Of a stretch of 64,000 bases of DNA, positions 48,201-59,420 are shown one piece after another (position 1 is the first letter of the stretch; each line of letters begins with the position of its first letter). The translations under genes and the position numbers were made by a program. This stretch comes from Mya arenaria (lineage: Eukaryota; Mollusca; Bivalvia; Myida; Myidae). The stretch spans positions 31,991,354 to 32,055,353 of the forward strand of contig NC_069126.1 of NCBI RefSeq assembly GCF_026914265.1. Reading direction: 5' to 3'. The notes under the pieces are model-generated. The model did no database searches. It saw nothing but the letters and a program-made list of their open reading frames with translations, and had not been told where the DNA came from.

Positions 48201-50647
48201 TTGTAAACATTCATACCTTCCAAGAGAGGCTTTCTTCAGCTGTTTACATCTGTACAGGCTGTCGGCATACTTCATGAGACGGACATAATCTTTAGAAACA
48301 CTGAAATAAAATTCTTTCCAATTAACAGAATACTGTCACATGCAAATTTTATAATATACAATGAAGGCATACTCAAAACAAACTGTAGAGCATGATGCCA
48401 GAACCTTCAACTTACCTTTATTTCTTAGTCTTTATAGTGGCTTTAGTGGCTGGACATAATCATATTTACAGTCAGTTGTCAGGGTAAACTATGAACTGCC
48501 ATACAATAAAAGGAGGAAATTTTCATAGTTAAATATTGTCGTTTGAACAGTTATGTACACCTTGATAATACAGAATCTTGAACACCAACTAAAGTGCTGC
48601 GCAGTGAATGATACTGTTTGTCAGTTTTTTAAAAAAAAAATCAGGCTCAAAAGATGCAGAACTCAGCAATTTCTCAGTTATTTAAGGCAGAGTTATGGTT
48701 CATACTTTATATGTGAATGTCTATTGATTATGGCAAAACAATATCAAGTTTCATCTAAGGTCAATAACCATTTTCGAATAATGGCCAATGTTAAAAGTGT
48801 TTGTATGCATACAACACCGGAAAAGACACCAAGGCTATGACAATACATTAACCTTTTCTTTGAAAAACGGATAAGCTAAAAAGATGGCATTGATGTGCAA
48901 GTATACTAATTATGATATTCAATTCTAAATTGCAGTTTCTAATCTATTTTTACTTTTAAATGAACAAGAAATTTATTAATAATGCTAACAGATACTGTTT
49001 TTATTTTGTTTTTAAGAACCTTAGATTTGATATGACATGTAAATTGCAGCTCTTCAAAGTTACTCACTTGTCTATCAGATGTCTCGCCGTGTTGATCTGT
49101 CCAAGGGCCAGCTTGAAATGATCCTTATCATACAGCACATTCATTAAGTCAGCGTAGAATGGATGGACATCCTAGAAATAAAAGTTTACTTCAGCTTTAA
49201 TTACATTCTAATCATTTCATAAAGGCCATTTAAAAGGTATATGACCTAAACTCGATGGAAGTATAAATAGTGCTTCATTTAATTGATTGTAAGGTTAATT
49301 ATTAGTGAATTTGCCAAGCTGATGCTAAATCAAAAATGTTATTGTTTGAATCAAATTTTGGGTCAAAAATTTTTCCTCATCCTGTTGTGATTTTGGCTAG
49401 GGCACTTTGCATTGGAAAAAACAACAACATGAATTTCATGGTATTAAAACTGATTTGATTTTCAAGTTTTAAGTGCTCAATTTATAATGTATCATATGTC
49501 ACAATCTGACATCATGAATGAAATGTTATATTTATTATATAGCCTAAAGTTCTTAACTCTTAATCATATTATAACATACCTCAAGTTTCGGGAAGTCTGT
49601 AATGATCATTGTTAGTTTGTCATGAAATGACTGTTGTGCAAACTTGATTTTCCTGGTGTAAAACTGGCGGATTCTTGATATCTTGTAGTGCCGATGGATG
49701 ACAGTTGGTGTTTTCCTTTGTGTTTTTGACAAAACAATGTCCACAAAGTCCTAAAAATAAGAGTTTTTGTTAACATCTTGTACAAGTCTTTACAATATAA
49801 ATTTACTTATGCACCAGTCAATTGTAACCACAGCCCCCAATCCGCCCTGCGGGGATAAAATTCTGGTATAATCCCCACAAAAGTTTTGGCCCCGCTATTT
49901 CCGGCGTGAAAACAAAACCACCACATTCATTCAGCACTGTGGGGCCACCTGGAAGGTAAAAACACAGCCATTTTCCCCGCTAAAACCCTGGATCTGGAGC
50001 AGTCAGGTGGGTTTTTTCAATCCAGACAGGAACTCTTAATTCATAGTTTTTCTTACATACAATTTTTTTAGTTGATTAAATATTAAAGTAGAAATTGTAG
50101 AATTTGTACATTTCATCAAAAAGCGCATTTAATGTTGATTATTGAAATAATGCTGTGTAGTTGATTTGGATGTCGGCATGAAATTTTTGTATCGCTACAG
50201 TATATCATGATGATTTAATTACCTTTTTTGCAATACATGTGTATTAAGTAGCACTAGAGTGAACGCAATAATTTAAGATTCTTAACTATATATACAAAGA
50301 AAAAAGAAGTGGCACATTGTTGCGCTTGGAATGGTTGTAACACGATATTTTCCTAGTAATGTACTCTATGGGAGATTATTATATATTCATCATAAATAAA
50401 ATTAATTTTTATCATAACGTAACATAAATAATAAATATCTGCAGTTTTCTAGATATCTTACACACGAAATCGACTATGGTTTACCAAAAAGTGCTAAAAA
50501 AAACGATCGTGACAAAAATGAGAATGAAAAGTAAGGAGACATGATTAAGTTTCATTTGACACATCGCGAAAATATATGACAAAATAAGAAGAATCTTACC
50601 TTTGCCGTTGGAACGACCGTGATCTTTTTAAAGTTATAGTGGGACAT
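33506..50647 (-). CDS. GTPBP4: NOG1/GTPBP4 nucleolar GTP-binding protein, 16 coding exons
   Basis: Essential nucleolar GTPase of 60S ribosomal subunit assembly. Exons on the minus strand: 50600-50647, 49580-49750, 49068-49171, 48217-48300, 47488-47641, 46802-46894, 43743-43892, 42503-42610, 41816-41905, 41169-41279, 39924-40053, 37706-37806, 36586-36698, 35189-35342, 34535-34687, 33506-33658. All junctions are GT-AG and in phase, giving 638 residues against 634 in human. It starts [20 protein letters not shown]. The N-terminal NOG1 helical domain is followed by an OBG-type G domain: G1 GFPNVGKSS at 175-183, G3 DTPG at 221-224, G4 NKID at 289-292. Then come [11 protein letters not shown], a basic Arg/Ser-rich tail and the C-terminal [19 protein letters not shown]. 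No frame break is seen. Introns carry several transposons, and the intron after the G3 exon holds four partial copies of that exon. Confidence 0.97.
35865..35985 (-). mobile_element. tRNA-derived SINE fragment, minus strand
   Basis: Minus strand reads GTCTAGTTGGTAAATAAGCC (A-box region), CTCACCAAGATGCCCC and GTTTGATTCCCGGCC (B box). Same general SINE group as 30180-30385. In the NOG1 intron between 35342 and 36586. Confidence 0.6.
36790..37455. repeat. 22-bp minisatellite, about 29 copies
   Basis: Unit close to CGATAAATGACAATTCTTGAAC with frequent variation (GATCAATG, AACAGATA, TTTTGGAAAG). Lies in the NOG1 intron between 36698 and 37706. Confidence 0.93.
38636..38796. mobile_element. Near-palindromic MITE
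   Basis: GGGTTATTAATACTGCG at the left and CGCAGTACTATTAACCC at the right are inverted repeats, and similarity continues inward over most of its 161 bp (TCGACCCTCGTGGATTT against AAATCCACGTGAGTCGA). Target duplication unclear. In the NOG1 intron between 37806 and 39924. Confidence 0.8.
39152..39904. mobile_element. hAT-like non-autonomous transposon beside a NOG1 splice donor
   Basis: TAGGAATGTGACGATAC at the left and GTATCATCTCATCCCTA at the right are inverted repeats. ATTTCCAT occurs on both sides (39144-39151 and 39905-39912), the 8-bp duplication expected of hAT. Subterminal GATACGTATCGATAC motifs are present at both ends. Inside, 39413 onward reads [17 protein letters not shown], possibly the start of a lost transposase or a captured exon. 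The right end is 20 bp from the NOG1 exon at 39924. Confidence 0.9.
40206..40554. mobile_element. Kolobok-like TTAA MITE
   Basis: AGCTGCACTCTCACAGATT at the left and ATATCTGTGAGAGTGCAGCT at the right, flanked by TTAA at 40202-40205 and 40555-40558. The whole element can fold back on itself. In the NOG1 intron between 40053 and 41169. Confidence 0.9.
41540..41760. repeat. Two diverged copies of a CAAGTTTCATCAC repeat
   Basis: CAAGTTTCATCACT at about 41549 and 41693, each followed by a related CCA..AATCCTAAC/CTAGCC segment and AATTGGGC/TTATTGGG. GACCTTGAACTTGACC lies between them. Related CAAGTTTCAT text occurs at 29709 and 40880. Probably an old repeat of unknown class. Confidence 0.45.
43269..43705 (-). 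pseudogene. Four partial copies of the NOG1 G3 exon
   Basis: Segments at 43269-43355, about 43403-43490, 43521-43607 and 43632-43705 copy the downstream part of the exon at 43743-43892 (from ATGCAGGCAATC to the donor). All lack the DTPG part. The copy at 43269-43355 is open in the NOG1 frame ([17 protein letters not shown] ... SIEKQ), has AG before and GT after it, and differs from the exon at seven bases, five of them synonymous. The copy at 43403 has a base insertion near its end; the other two have lost the donor. Confidence 0.88.
44122..46490. mobile_element. TTAA-type transposon, non-autonomous, in a NOG1 intron
   Basis: Left end GGTATTAGCCATGTAATAC and right end GTATTACGCGGCTAATACC are inverted repeats, flanked by TTAA at 44118-44121 and 46491-46494. 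A TTAA duplication fits piggyBac or Kolobok. At 2.4 kb it has no long open frame. Near the left, 44491 reads [12 protein letters not shown] followed by a perfect GTAAGT donor. A GGT/GAT microsatellite lies at 45198-45283. Confidence 0.85.
47816..48120. mobile_element. Harbinger-like MITE, degraded left end
   Basis: Same family as 17161-17486: shared TTTCGGGTTA, CCTACC, TTTTTATAGTCAGTT, ATACAGAAGATA and CACCATTCTCCAATGA. The right end is TTTTTTTTGGCC; the left end is degraded. In the NOG1 intron between 47641 and 48217. Confidence 0.8.
49810..50020. mobile_element. MITE with TGCACCAGTCAATTGTAACCAC end
   Basis: The left end TGCACCAGTCAATTGTAA matches the inverted right end of the element at 51766-51997, and the body shares CACCTGGAAGGTAAAAACA. 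The right end is unclear. In the first NOG1 intron. Confidence 0.65.
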
Positions 50648-50981
50648 ACTTATTTTTTATGTCAACAGTAAGTTCTAGAAAATATATAAAATTAAGTTAC
50701 TGAAACATTGTAATCTTAAATATAAGTTACGAGAAATCGACGGTCTGTTTTTCCCGGAAGTTGAAATACACGTGTGTTCTGTATCGGAGCAAATATTGAT
50801 ATCATTAATGAAAAAAAATCCGTTGAGCAAATTATCGGTGTATTAGTTATGAAAATCTCTTTAAGACATTATTAATTTAATTGATTTTTATTATACTTTA
50901 TATATTTATATTTAAATTTTCTGCATGAGCCCAAAGTGAAAGTGAAAGCGAAAACGGAAGTCTGTGTACGGTCACTTGAAA
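50648..50981. promoter_or_regulatory. Probable NOG1 promoter region
   Basis: This is the region immediately upstream of the NOG1 start codon on the minus strand. An open frame with a signal-peptide-like start on the + strand (ATG 50982) suggests it could work in both directions, but no core promoter element is clear. Confidence 0.35.
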
Positions 50982-51530
50982 ATGGGCTTATATTTGCCAA
51001 TAGTTGTGATACTTCTAAACAGTGTTTGCAGACATGTCATTGGTAAGGTTATATCTTTCTTGTTTAATCTGATAAGCACCGCTAATGTTACTAATGTTAC
51101 TGAATTCCCTACTTCAGGATACTTTTTTACAAATTTATCTTTTCGCCTTGCCTTGGTCCATTTCGGGAACTGTTTTTATTTGTGTATATGTTATTGAATA
51201 ACAGTATCAAATGCAATCAAAAGAGGAGCAGATAAATTGAAACAAATACCCAAAAGCAGACTTCGTGCAAAATATAGCGGGGGCATTTGGCAGGGATTTT
51301 ACTATCAGTTCGTCTCTGCAGGGCGGGGATTTTGGTCGACGTTATATTCTATACACGCTCACGGTCTGACCATTGGAATCTATACAGCCTTAAATATTTT
51401 CCGTAAAGTAAACCATGAAACTGTTGACTGCGACCATTTCAACTAGTTCTATTTCCGGATAGCACTTTAAGCTCCCGTTTTAGTATAATAACTATTTTAA
51501 GGGATTATAACTTGGACTTCCAATATGTCG

Positions 51531-53068
51531 ACATGGATAAACAGCCTCAAGTCAACTTTGTAAGTGCTCCGTCACCATGATTTGTCGCTGTGGTACGAAA
51601 GGATTGGGATCAAGTATGCTAACAGTAAAAGATGTATGATTTTACTTTGACGTTTGAAATATCAAAGACGAATATTTGAATGTTATTTTATGTATGTTTG
51701 TTCATAATGGTACTTTGTCAAGTGTAGGACCCACAAACCTTCTTCAAAGTTGAAGTCTCTATTGCAGTTAATTGTAACCACAACCCAGGTCTGGGGAATA
51801 GTGTCCAGGCTAACCATCATTTAAAAAAAAAACCTGGACGGCATTTTAGAATGACTAGGGAATAGTGGGGACTTTGACTTTCGGTCCAGCCTATCCAAGG
51901 CACAGCCAGGCCATCTGGAAGGTAAAAACATGGCCCATTTCCCTGACTACATGTATCCCTGGACTGGGTCGGGCGTGGTTACAAATGACTGGTGCATAAC
52001 ATTCTAAATGCAATGTCAGATTCACATTAAGAGAATTGCTCCCATTTGTCCAAATTTTATTTTCCTCAATTGTGGCAATGAAAGCAGATCAGATATCATC
52101 CACAGTAAAGATTTTCCTTTTCTTTTTGTAATATATCTTGAAGAACATCAAAGACTGTGGTCATAGTTGATAATGACAAAGTTATCAAGTATTGCATTAT
52201 TCAAATATAATTTCAGGTTATGCAGGTTGTTAAGAGCAATATGATGAGGGAAGGCAGGAAAGAGTACCAGTCTTACAGTCTGGTAATGTTAACAAGAAAT
52301 GTTTAAAACACCTTCTTTTTTATCATGATTTCCAATATGGTATTATGTTTATTGTGATCCTAGAATTGGACTTTTTTCTTAATTGAATTTTTAGGAATAT
52401 TTAACTGCGTCAGACTTTGAAATAATATCATGACAGTAAAGCGAACGACAAAGTATGTTTTAATATATTTTGCCTAATACTATCGTACAGGCCATCCATA
52501 TAGCATACTTTTGTTGTAAAAAAAACATCTTAATATTTGCACAATAGGTTAACCGTTTTAAGACTTTGATTTTTTGAAGGTGATCAACAAAAGAAAGATT
52601 TTTCATAGAATTTTCTTTTATATTATGATTTAATTGCAGTATGTACTCGTTGCAAAATGGTGTTCGAGCGTTGGCGAATAAGGATTTGCTTGCAGCGTTG
52701 AAGAACGATACTATGTATGTTGCATTTGTTTTCTTCTATATATGTGAATACTGTGTTAAACTTTAAATCTTGCCATGAAATAAGTATCATGCATTCCAAT
52801 TTCAATTTGCCAGTATAACTATATCATAATCCTAAAAGATCCTCTACAACTAAACTTTGTGCAAAAATGTTTTTTTTATACATGTGAAGTTCTTGTAATT
52901 TCCTGCTAACAGCATTTATTCCTGTATTGCATTTAAACTGATAAATGCCCAAGATTGCCAAAAAATTGCTAACTGCTGATCTTTGATAAATGGGGATGCT
53001 TTTAATTTATATCTTTATTATTTATTTTTTTCAGGCAAAGAACAGAAAGGAAGGTTCTCTTAACATAG
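51531..53068 (+). CDS. Candidate small multi-exon gene, unrecognised
   Basis: Four + strand segments have exon-like splice signals: about 51520-51560 ending TTT|GTAAGTG; 52217-52282 between TTTCAG and GTAATG; 52630-52714 between TTGCAG and GTATGTTG; and 53038-53068 after TTTTTCAG, ending in TAG. Segments 3 and 4 join in frame to read MYSLQNGVRALANKD ... MQRTERKVLLT. Segments 1 and 2 join as MDKQPQVNF plus VMQVVKSNMMREGRKEYQSY, but that frame meets a stop in segment 3. Skipping segment 2 and starting at ATG 51525 gives one 47-residue frame. I recognise no family, and it may be two isoforms or a non-coding RNA. Coordinates are approximate. Confidence 0.28.
51766..51997. mobile_element. MITE with ACCAGTCA/TGACTGGT-type ends
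   Basis: TTAATTGTAACCACAACCC at the left and GGGCGTGGTTACAAATGAC then TGGTGCAT at the right are inverted repeats. Same family as 49810-50020 and 57425-57530. Confidence 0.75.
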
Positions 53069-53889
53069 AAAGTAAAGAAATAATGAAGTTCACACTACAG
53101 TTGACAATCTGGATGTGTTTTCTTTGTTATTTGAACATGATTTATTTTAACTAACATAACAAGTATGCACTACAATAATGAATATCTATATTAATAGTAA
53201 TGATATTCCATTAAACATGGATATGGAAAAAATATTCTTTGACAGTGCAAGATAAGATAAATCCAGACATATTCAGAGTCTTCAGTTAACTTGGATGTGT
53301 TCCATTTGTTTCATCCACATACTTGAAATTTGTCTTATAACTACATGTATTTTTATGAGGTTAAGTGGTGAGTAATCAACCTTTATCATGACATTTTCTT
53401 ATTAGGGGATTGTATGTATTTATGTTGACACTATGTGTACCTTCATTCTCTTCATTTTTCTGTATGAAACAAGACCAAATGTGTCATTTTAGTTTAACCA
53501 TTTTAAACTGTATTTAAAATACTCTTCATTGAATAGCCATTCGTATATTATCAAACATTTTAACAAATTTAAATGTGTTGTTATTTTGATTATATTGTAT
53601 CGGTGTCATAGGGTACATGTCCATTCCTAGCCTTCAAGATAAAACAGATATATCCTTTGTTGTAAAATGTGTTCTTTATGCATAAACATATAGAGTGGCT
53701 ACAGAGAACTAAACACTTAGCATTTTTCTTACAAAATATCTAAGGGTAGTCCTGCATGTGATTGCTACATTCAGTGTGCCTCATGTTTTATAATACATTA
53801 TATTATATATGATCAATAAAACAGATTAAGAACCAAAGCTGTTGATAAATACTTTTTAAAAGCTGTATATGTACAAGACAATACTGAGA

Positions 53890-56800
53890 CTGTATAGTCA
53901 CCAATGTTTGTCCCAACTTGAAGATGTATAGATTCCAATGATTGCCTTGAGTTGAGGCTGTATAGATTCTAATGTTTGTCTTCAGTTGAGGCTGTATAGA
54001 TTCTAATGTTTGCTTTCAGTTAAGGCTGTATAGATTCCAATGTTTATCTTAAGCTGAGGCTGTATAGATTCTAATGTTTGCTTTCAGTTGAGGCTGTAAT
54101 GATTCCAATGTTTGTCTTAAGTTGAGGCTGTATAGATTCTAATGTTTGCTTTCAGTTGAGGCTGTAATGATTCCAATGTTTGTCTTAAGTTGAGGCTGTA
54201 TAGATTCCAATGTTTGTCTTAAGCTGAGGCTGTATAGATTCCAATGTTTGTCTTAAGCTGAGGCTGTATAGATTCCAATGTTTGTCTTAAGCTGAGGCTG
54301 TATAGATTCTAATGTTTGTCTTCAGTTGAGGCTGTATAGATTCTAATGTTTGTCTTAAGCTGAGGCTGTATAGATTCCAATGTTTGTCTTAAGTTGAGGC
54401 TGTATAGATTCCAATGTTTGTCTTAAGCTGAGGCTGTATAGATTCCAATGTTTGTCTTAAGCTGAGGGTGTATAGATTCTAATGTTTGTCTTCAGTTGAG
54501 GCTGTATAGATTCCATTGTTTGTCTTCAGTTGAGGCTGTATAGATTCTAATGTTTATCTTAAGTTGAGGCTGTATAGATTCTAATGTTTGCTTTCAGTTA
54601 AGGCTGTATAGATTCCAATGTTTATCTTAAGCTGAGGCTGTATAGATTCTAACGTTTGTCTTCAATTGAGGCTGTTGAGATTCTAATGTTTGTCTTCAGT
54701 TGAGGCTTATTAGATTCTAATGTTTGTCTTAAGCTGAGGCTGTATAGATTCCAATGTTTGTCTTAAGCTGAGGCTGTATAGATTCTAATGTTTGTCTTCA
54801 GTTGAAGCTGTATAGATTCTAATGTTTATCTTAAGTTGAGGCTGTATAGATTCTAATGTTTGCTTTCAGTTGAGGCTGTAATGATTCCAATGTTTGTCTT
54901 AAGTTGAGGCTGTATAGATTCCAATGTTTGTCTTAAGCTGAGGGTGTATAGATTCCAATGTTTGTCTTAAGCTGAGGCTGTATAGATTCTAATGTTTGTC
55001 TTAAGCTGAGGCTGTATATATTCCAATGTTTGTCTTAAGTTGAGGCTGTATAGATTCCAATGTTTGTCTTAAGCTGAGGCTGTATAGATTCCAATGTTTG
55101 TCTTAAGCTGAGGGTGTATAGATTCTAATGTTTGTCTTCAGTTGAGGCTGTATAGATTCTAATGTTTGTCTTCAGTTGAGGCTGTATAGATTCTAATGTT
55201 TATCTTAAGTTGAGGCTGTATAGATTCTAATGTTTGCTTTCAGTTGAGGCTGTAATGATTCCAATGTTTGTCTTAAGTTGAGGCTGTATAGATTCTAATG
55301 TTTGCTTTCAGTTGAGGCTGTAATGATTCCAATGTTTTTCTTAAGTTGAGGCTGTATAGATTCCAATGTTTGTCTTAAGCTGAGGCTGTATAGATTCCAA
55401 TGTTTGTCTTAAGCTGAGGCTGTATAGATTCCAATGTTTGTCTTAAGCTGAGGCTGTATAGATTCTAATGTTTGTCTTCAGTTGAGGCTGTATAGATTCT
55501 AATGTTTGTCTTAAGCTGAGGCTGTATAGATTCCAATGTTTGTCTTAAGTTGAGGCTGTATAGATTCCAATGTTTGTCTTAAGCTGAGGCTGTATAGATT
55601 CCAATGTTTGTCTTAAGCTGAGGGTGTATAGATTCTAATGTTTGCTTTCAGTTGAGGCTGTATAGATTCCAATGTTTGTCTTCAGTTGAGGCTGTATAGA
55701 TTCTAATGTTTATCTTAAGTTGAGGCTGTATAGATTCTAATGTTTGCTTTCAGTTAAGGCTGTATAGATTCCAATGTTTATCTTAAGCTGAGGCTGTATA
55801 GATTCTAACGTTTGTCTTCAATTGAGGCTGTTGAGATTCTAATGTTTGTCTTCAGTTGAGGCTTATTAGATTCTAATGTTTGTCTTAAGCTGAGGCTGTA
55901 TAGATTCCAATGTTTGTCTTAAGCTGAGGCTGTATAGATTCTAATGTTTGTCTTCAGTTGAAGCTGTATAGATTCTAATGTTTATCTTAAGTTGAGGCTG
56001 TATAGATTCTAATGTTTGCTTTCAGTTGAGGCTGTAATGATTCCAATGTTTGTCTTAAGTTGAGGCTGTAAAGATTCCAATGTTTGTCTTAAGCTGAGGG
56101 TGTATAGATTCCAATGTTTGTCTTAAGCTGAGGCTGTATAGATTCCAATGTTTGTCTTAAGCTGAGGCTGTATAGATTCTAATGTTTGTCTTCAGTTGAG
56201 GCTGTATAGATTCTAATGTTTGTCGTAAGCTGAGGCTGTATAGATTCCAATGTTTGTCTTAAGCTGAGGCTGTATAGATTCCAATGTTTGTCTTAAGCTG
56301 AGGGTGTATAGATTCTAATGTTCGTCTTCAGTTGAGGCTGTATAGATTCCATTGTTTGTCTTCAGTTGAGGCTGTATAGATTCTAATGTTTATCTTAAGT
56401 TGAGGCTGTATAGATTCTAATGTTTGCTTTCAGTTAAGGCTGTATAGATTCCAATGTTTATCTTAAGCTGAGGCTGTATAGATTCTAACGTTTGTCTTCA
56501 ATTGAGGCTGTTGAGATTCTAATGTTTGTCTTCAGTTGAGGCTTATTAGATTCTAATGTTTGTCTTAAGCTGAGGCTGTATAGATTCCAATGTTTGTCTT
56601 AAGCTAAGGCTGTATAGATTCTAATGTTTGTCTTCAGTTGAGGCTGTATAGATTCTAATGTTTGTCTTAAGCTGAGGCTGTATAGATTCCAATGTTTGTC
56701 TTAAGTTGAGGCTGTATAGATTCCAATGTTTGTCTTAAGCTGAGGCTGTATAGATTCCAATGTTTGTCTTAAGCTAAGTGTGTATAGATTCTAATGTTTG

Positions 56801-57110
56801 TCTTCAGTTGAGGCTGTATAGATTCCATTGTTTGTCTTCAGTTGAGGCTGTATAGATTCCAATGTTTATCTTAAGTTGAGGCTGTATAGATTCTAATGTT
56901 TGCTTTCAGTTAAGGCTGTATAGATTCCAATGTTTATCTTAAGCTGAGGCTGTATAGATTCTAACGTTTGTCTTCAATTGAGGCTGTATAGATTCCAATG
57001 TTTGTCTTCAGTTGAGGCTGTTTAGATATTAATGTTTGTCTTCAGTTGAGGCTGTATATAACGTCCAATGTTTGTCCAAATTTGAGGCTGTATTGAGTCC
57101 AAGATCTCTA
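53890..57110. repeat. 34-bp minisatellite, about 94 copies, with higher-order structure
   Basis: Unit: GATTCCAATGTTTGTCTTAA then GCTGAGGCTGTATA, 34 bp. Variant bases (CCAATG/CTAATG, TTGTC/TTATC/TTGCT, TAAGC/TCAGT) recur in fixed order, showing that blocks of many units were copied. Marker unit CTAACGTTTGTCTTCAATTG occurs near 54650, 55806, 56486 and 56962, separated by exactly 34, 20 and 14 units. Edge units are the most diverged. Confidence 0.97.
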
Positions 57111-58246
57111 CTGTTTATATTCCAATATCTGTCTTAATACGAAGCTGTATACTGTCCAATTTTAGTTCTACGTTGGAGTTGAAGAGTCCATTATCTGTCC
57201 TACGGTGTAGCTGTATAAATTCCAATGTAGATCGAACTTGGGAACAGTGAGATATAATTGTTTATTTCTTTGCAGTATTTATTTTATTTAAAATTGTCAT
57301 CTTTTGTCTTAATTATTATCTGAAATCTCAAAAAATGTGGATAAATAAATTGTTATATATTTTACGACATTTCAATGGGGGTGTATAGATTCCAGTGGTC
57401 AGACCGTGAGCGTGTATAGAATATAACGTCGACCGGGCATTTTACCCGGGGTTGTCTTTGACCGAAAGTCAAAGTCCCCGCTATTCCCCGGACCTGGGGG
57501 GGGGGGGCGTGGTTACAATTGACTGGTGTATTAATTTAGTTTAATAAAATAAAATATGGTTATATTTTAGTTTAATAAAACTAACTTTCAACAAGTGTTA
57601 TTCATTGCATCATTCTAGTACCAACATTTAATGTATTTAAAGATGCACTCACTTAGTACTCCCAAATAAGATTTACCACAATTAACAAAAATGATATTTT
57701 GATTCCTTTCTTATAGGAACTTGTATTTCGGCTTCGCCAAGATAACGTGGACATTTAACTTTTCCAATGTTATATGCTGGTTTTGGCTTTCATTTACGTA
57801 AGATCTTTGTAACTTTATTGGATTTCGATAGTACTCGATTAGACCTTTCCAGCAATATATAGTTTTATATATGTTTACTCAATGGTTTTCCAAATATCCT
57901 GTTTGAAAGGTCCAAAAATGGCCATATTTTGGATGTTATGCTGTTGCACCAAAAAATAGCCATTTTTTAAACATACAGCTCATAAAGGCAATCTTGGATA
58001 CATTGCTAAAATAATGTTTTCCAATTAAGGACACCATTCTTATTTAAACTACTTTTTACGGAATGAAAATTGTACAATAATTGATGAAGATATGTGGAAA
58101 ATTGTAAATGTGCACACTTGTTATACATTTTCCTTTTTTCACCCTATTCTACAATGAAAAAGTACTACTATTCTTTGTTTATTGGATAATAGAACACCTA
58201 TTATGATTACATAGAATATTATAACACATGAAAATCACAAACATTA
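57111..58246. other. No gene seen; one MITE fragment
   Basis: AT-rich. 57425-57530 is the right end of the TGGTTACAATTGACTGGT MITE family, with GGTCCGGGG-type GC-rich sequence and a G run. Otherwise nothing recognised. Confidence 0.5.
57425..57530. mobile_element. Right-end fragment of ACCAGTCAATTGTAAC MITE
   Basis: Ends GCGTGGTTACAATTGACTGG, the same terminus as 51766-51997. AAAGTCAAAGTCCCC and CTATTCCCC inside are shared in reverse with that copy. Confidence 0.65.
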
Positions 58247-58452
58247 GGCCAAAAAAAAAAATAGATGTGTTTCTGGTGGCCCGACCGACCGTATTTTTTT
58301 ACCGCCGACCGTAATTTTTTTATGACCCTTCGACCCACGCCGACGATGTTCTCGGGTTCAAATGATAATTAAGAAGACAACGATATTAAAATTCGTAAAT
58401 GTTAGACGGTGACGACACAAACTATTCGCCGATACTTTAGCTTAGCGTCAAA

Positions 58453-58695
58453 ATGGCGGCGTTAACGGATGATAACAATAATATCTCATCTTTTTTGATC
58501 GCTATAGAGCTTGCGGCTTGCGAACACAAGCCGGGATCAAAACAAATCAAAAAAGTCCCAACAAATGCTACTATCCGAAATATTTTTGAAGAAATCCATG
58601 GTCAAGAAAAAGGGAAAATCGACGCACAAGTTTCGGTAAGAAAAAAACTAAAAGTGTCTCGAGTCTTTGATGATTCAGTGAAACGTGAAAAGTAA
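58453..58695 (+). CDS. 80-residue open frame inside the Harbinger-like element
   Basis: Reads MAALTDDNNNISSFLIAIEL, then AACEHKPGSKQIKK and TNATIRNIFEEIHGQ, with a Lys-rich end and stop at 58693-58695. The start context CAAAATGGCGG is strong. A donor-like TTTCG|GTAAGA occurs at 58636, so the frame may be a first exon rather than a whole gene. It could be a remnant of the element's own DNA-binding protein or a captured host exon. I recognise no domain. Confidence 0.35.
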   Translation: MAALTDDNNNISSFLIAIELAACEHKPGSKQIKKVPTNATIRNIFEEIHGQEKGKIDAQVSVRKKLKVSRVFDDSVKREK

Positions 58696-59177
58696 TCTGC
58701 ATTCTGAAGCAATGCAACTTGCAATTTGTGGGATGTTTTAGACACTCTCCTTTCATATGAACATATTATTATACATCAGCCAAGGGCGTACTTAATTCAA
58801 TTGGTTTGCAGTATCCTACTGATAGTTCCATATGTTCATGGTTTGTTTTTTAAGATGCTCTTCTGATTTTTATTAATCACTACCAAATTATTTAAAAAAA
58901 GTATTGGTCACCATGGATGGTCTGGCATGAACAGGTTTCAGTCCATTTTCAACTTGAGACTTTAAAATACAATGTCAACTGACCAGGCTTTTTTCTGTGT
59001 GTTTTATATAGTCATTGTCTTCTAGTCAATTCTTCTAGTCAGAATATTTTAAAGTTTTTAAAGAATAAACTTGTTGTTAAAAAAAGTTGCTTGTTTAATA
59101 TGGAGTTGATTGTCTTAGATATACCTATCACTCACAGCTCTACAATTGACTGATGTGTGTAGCTTCTAAAACACAAT

Positions 59178-59420
59178 GGCCCAGTTGTCTGAAACATCAC
59201 AGTCTGTTAAACCTAAAGTCTGTTAAATTTCAAGGTTGTATTAAATACAAGTGTTCTATGACGTAATGTCACTAAATTATACCAAAAGGAGAAAGATTAT
59301 GTATAATTCTTCTCATTTAAAAGTATATTTCATAATTTTGTTTCATAAAAGAAAGTACCTTGTCTTGAAATTTAACAGACTGTTAGTTTAACAGACTGTT
59401 AAGTTTCGAACAACTGGGCC
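59178..59420. mobile_element. MITE nested in the Harbinger-like element
   Basis: GGCCCAGTTGTCTGAAACAT at the left and GTTTCGAACAACTGGGCC at the right are inverted repeats of about 58 bp, each containing two CAGTCTGTTAAA-type motifs. Target duplication not resolved. It lies wholly inside 58247-59879, so it inserted later. Confidence 0.85.

Noticed and set aside
50982-51042. Signal-peptide-like start MGLYLPIVVILLNSVCR followed by GTAAGG
   Set aside because: No downstream exon in a compatible phase was found, so it is not listed as a gene.
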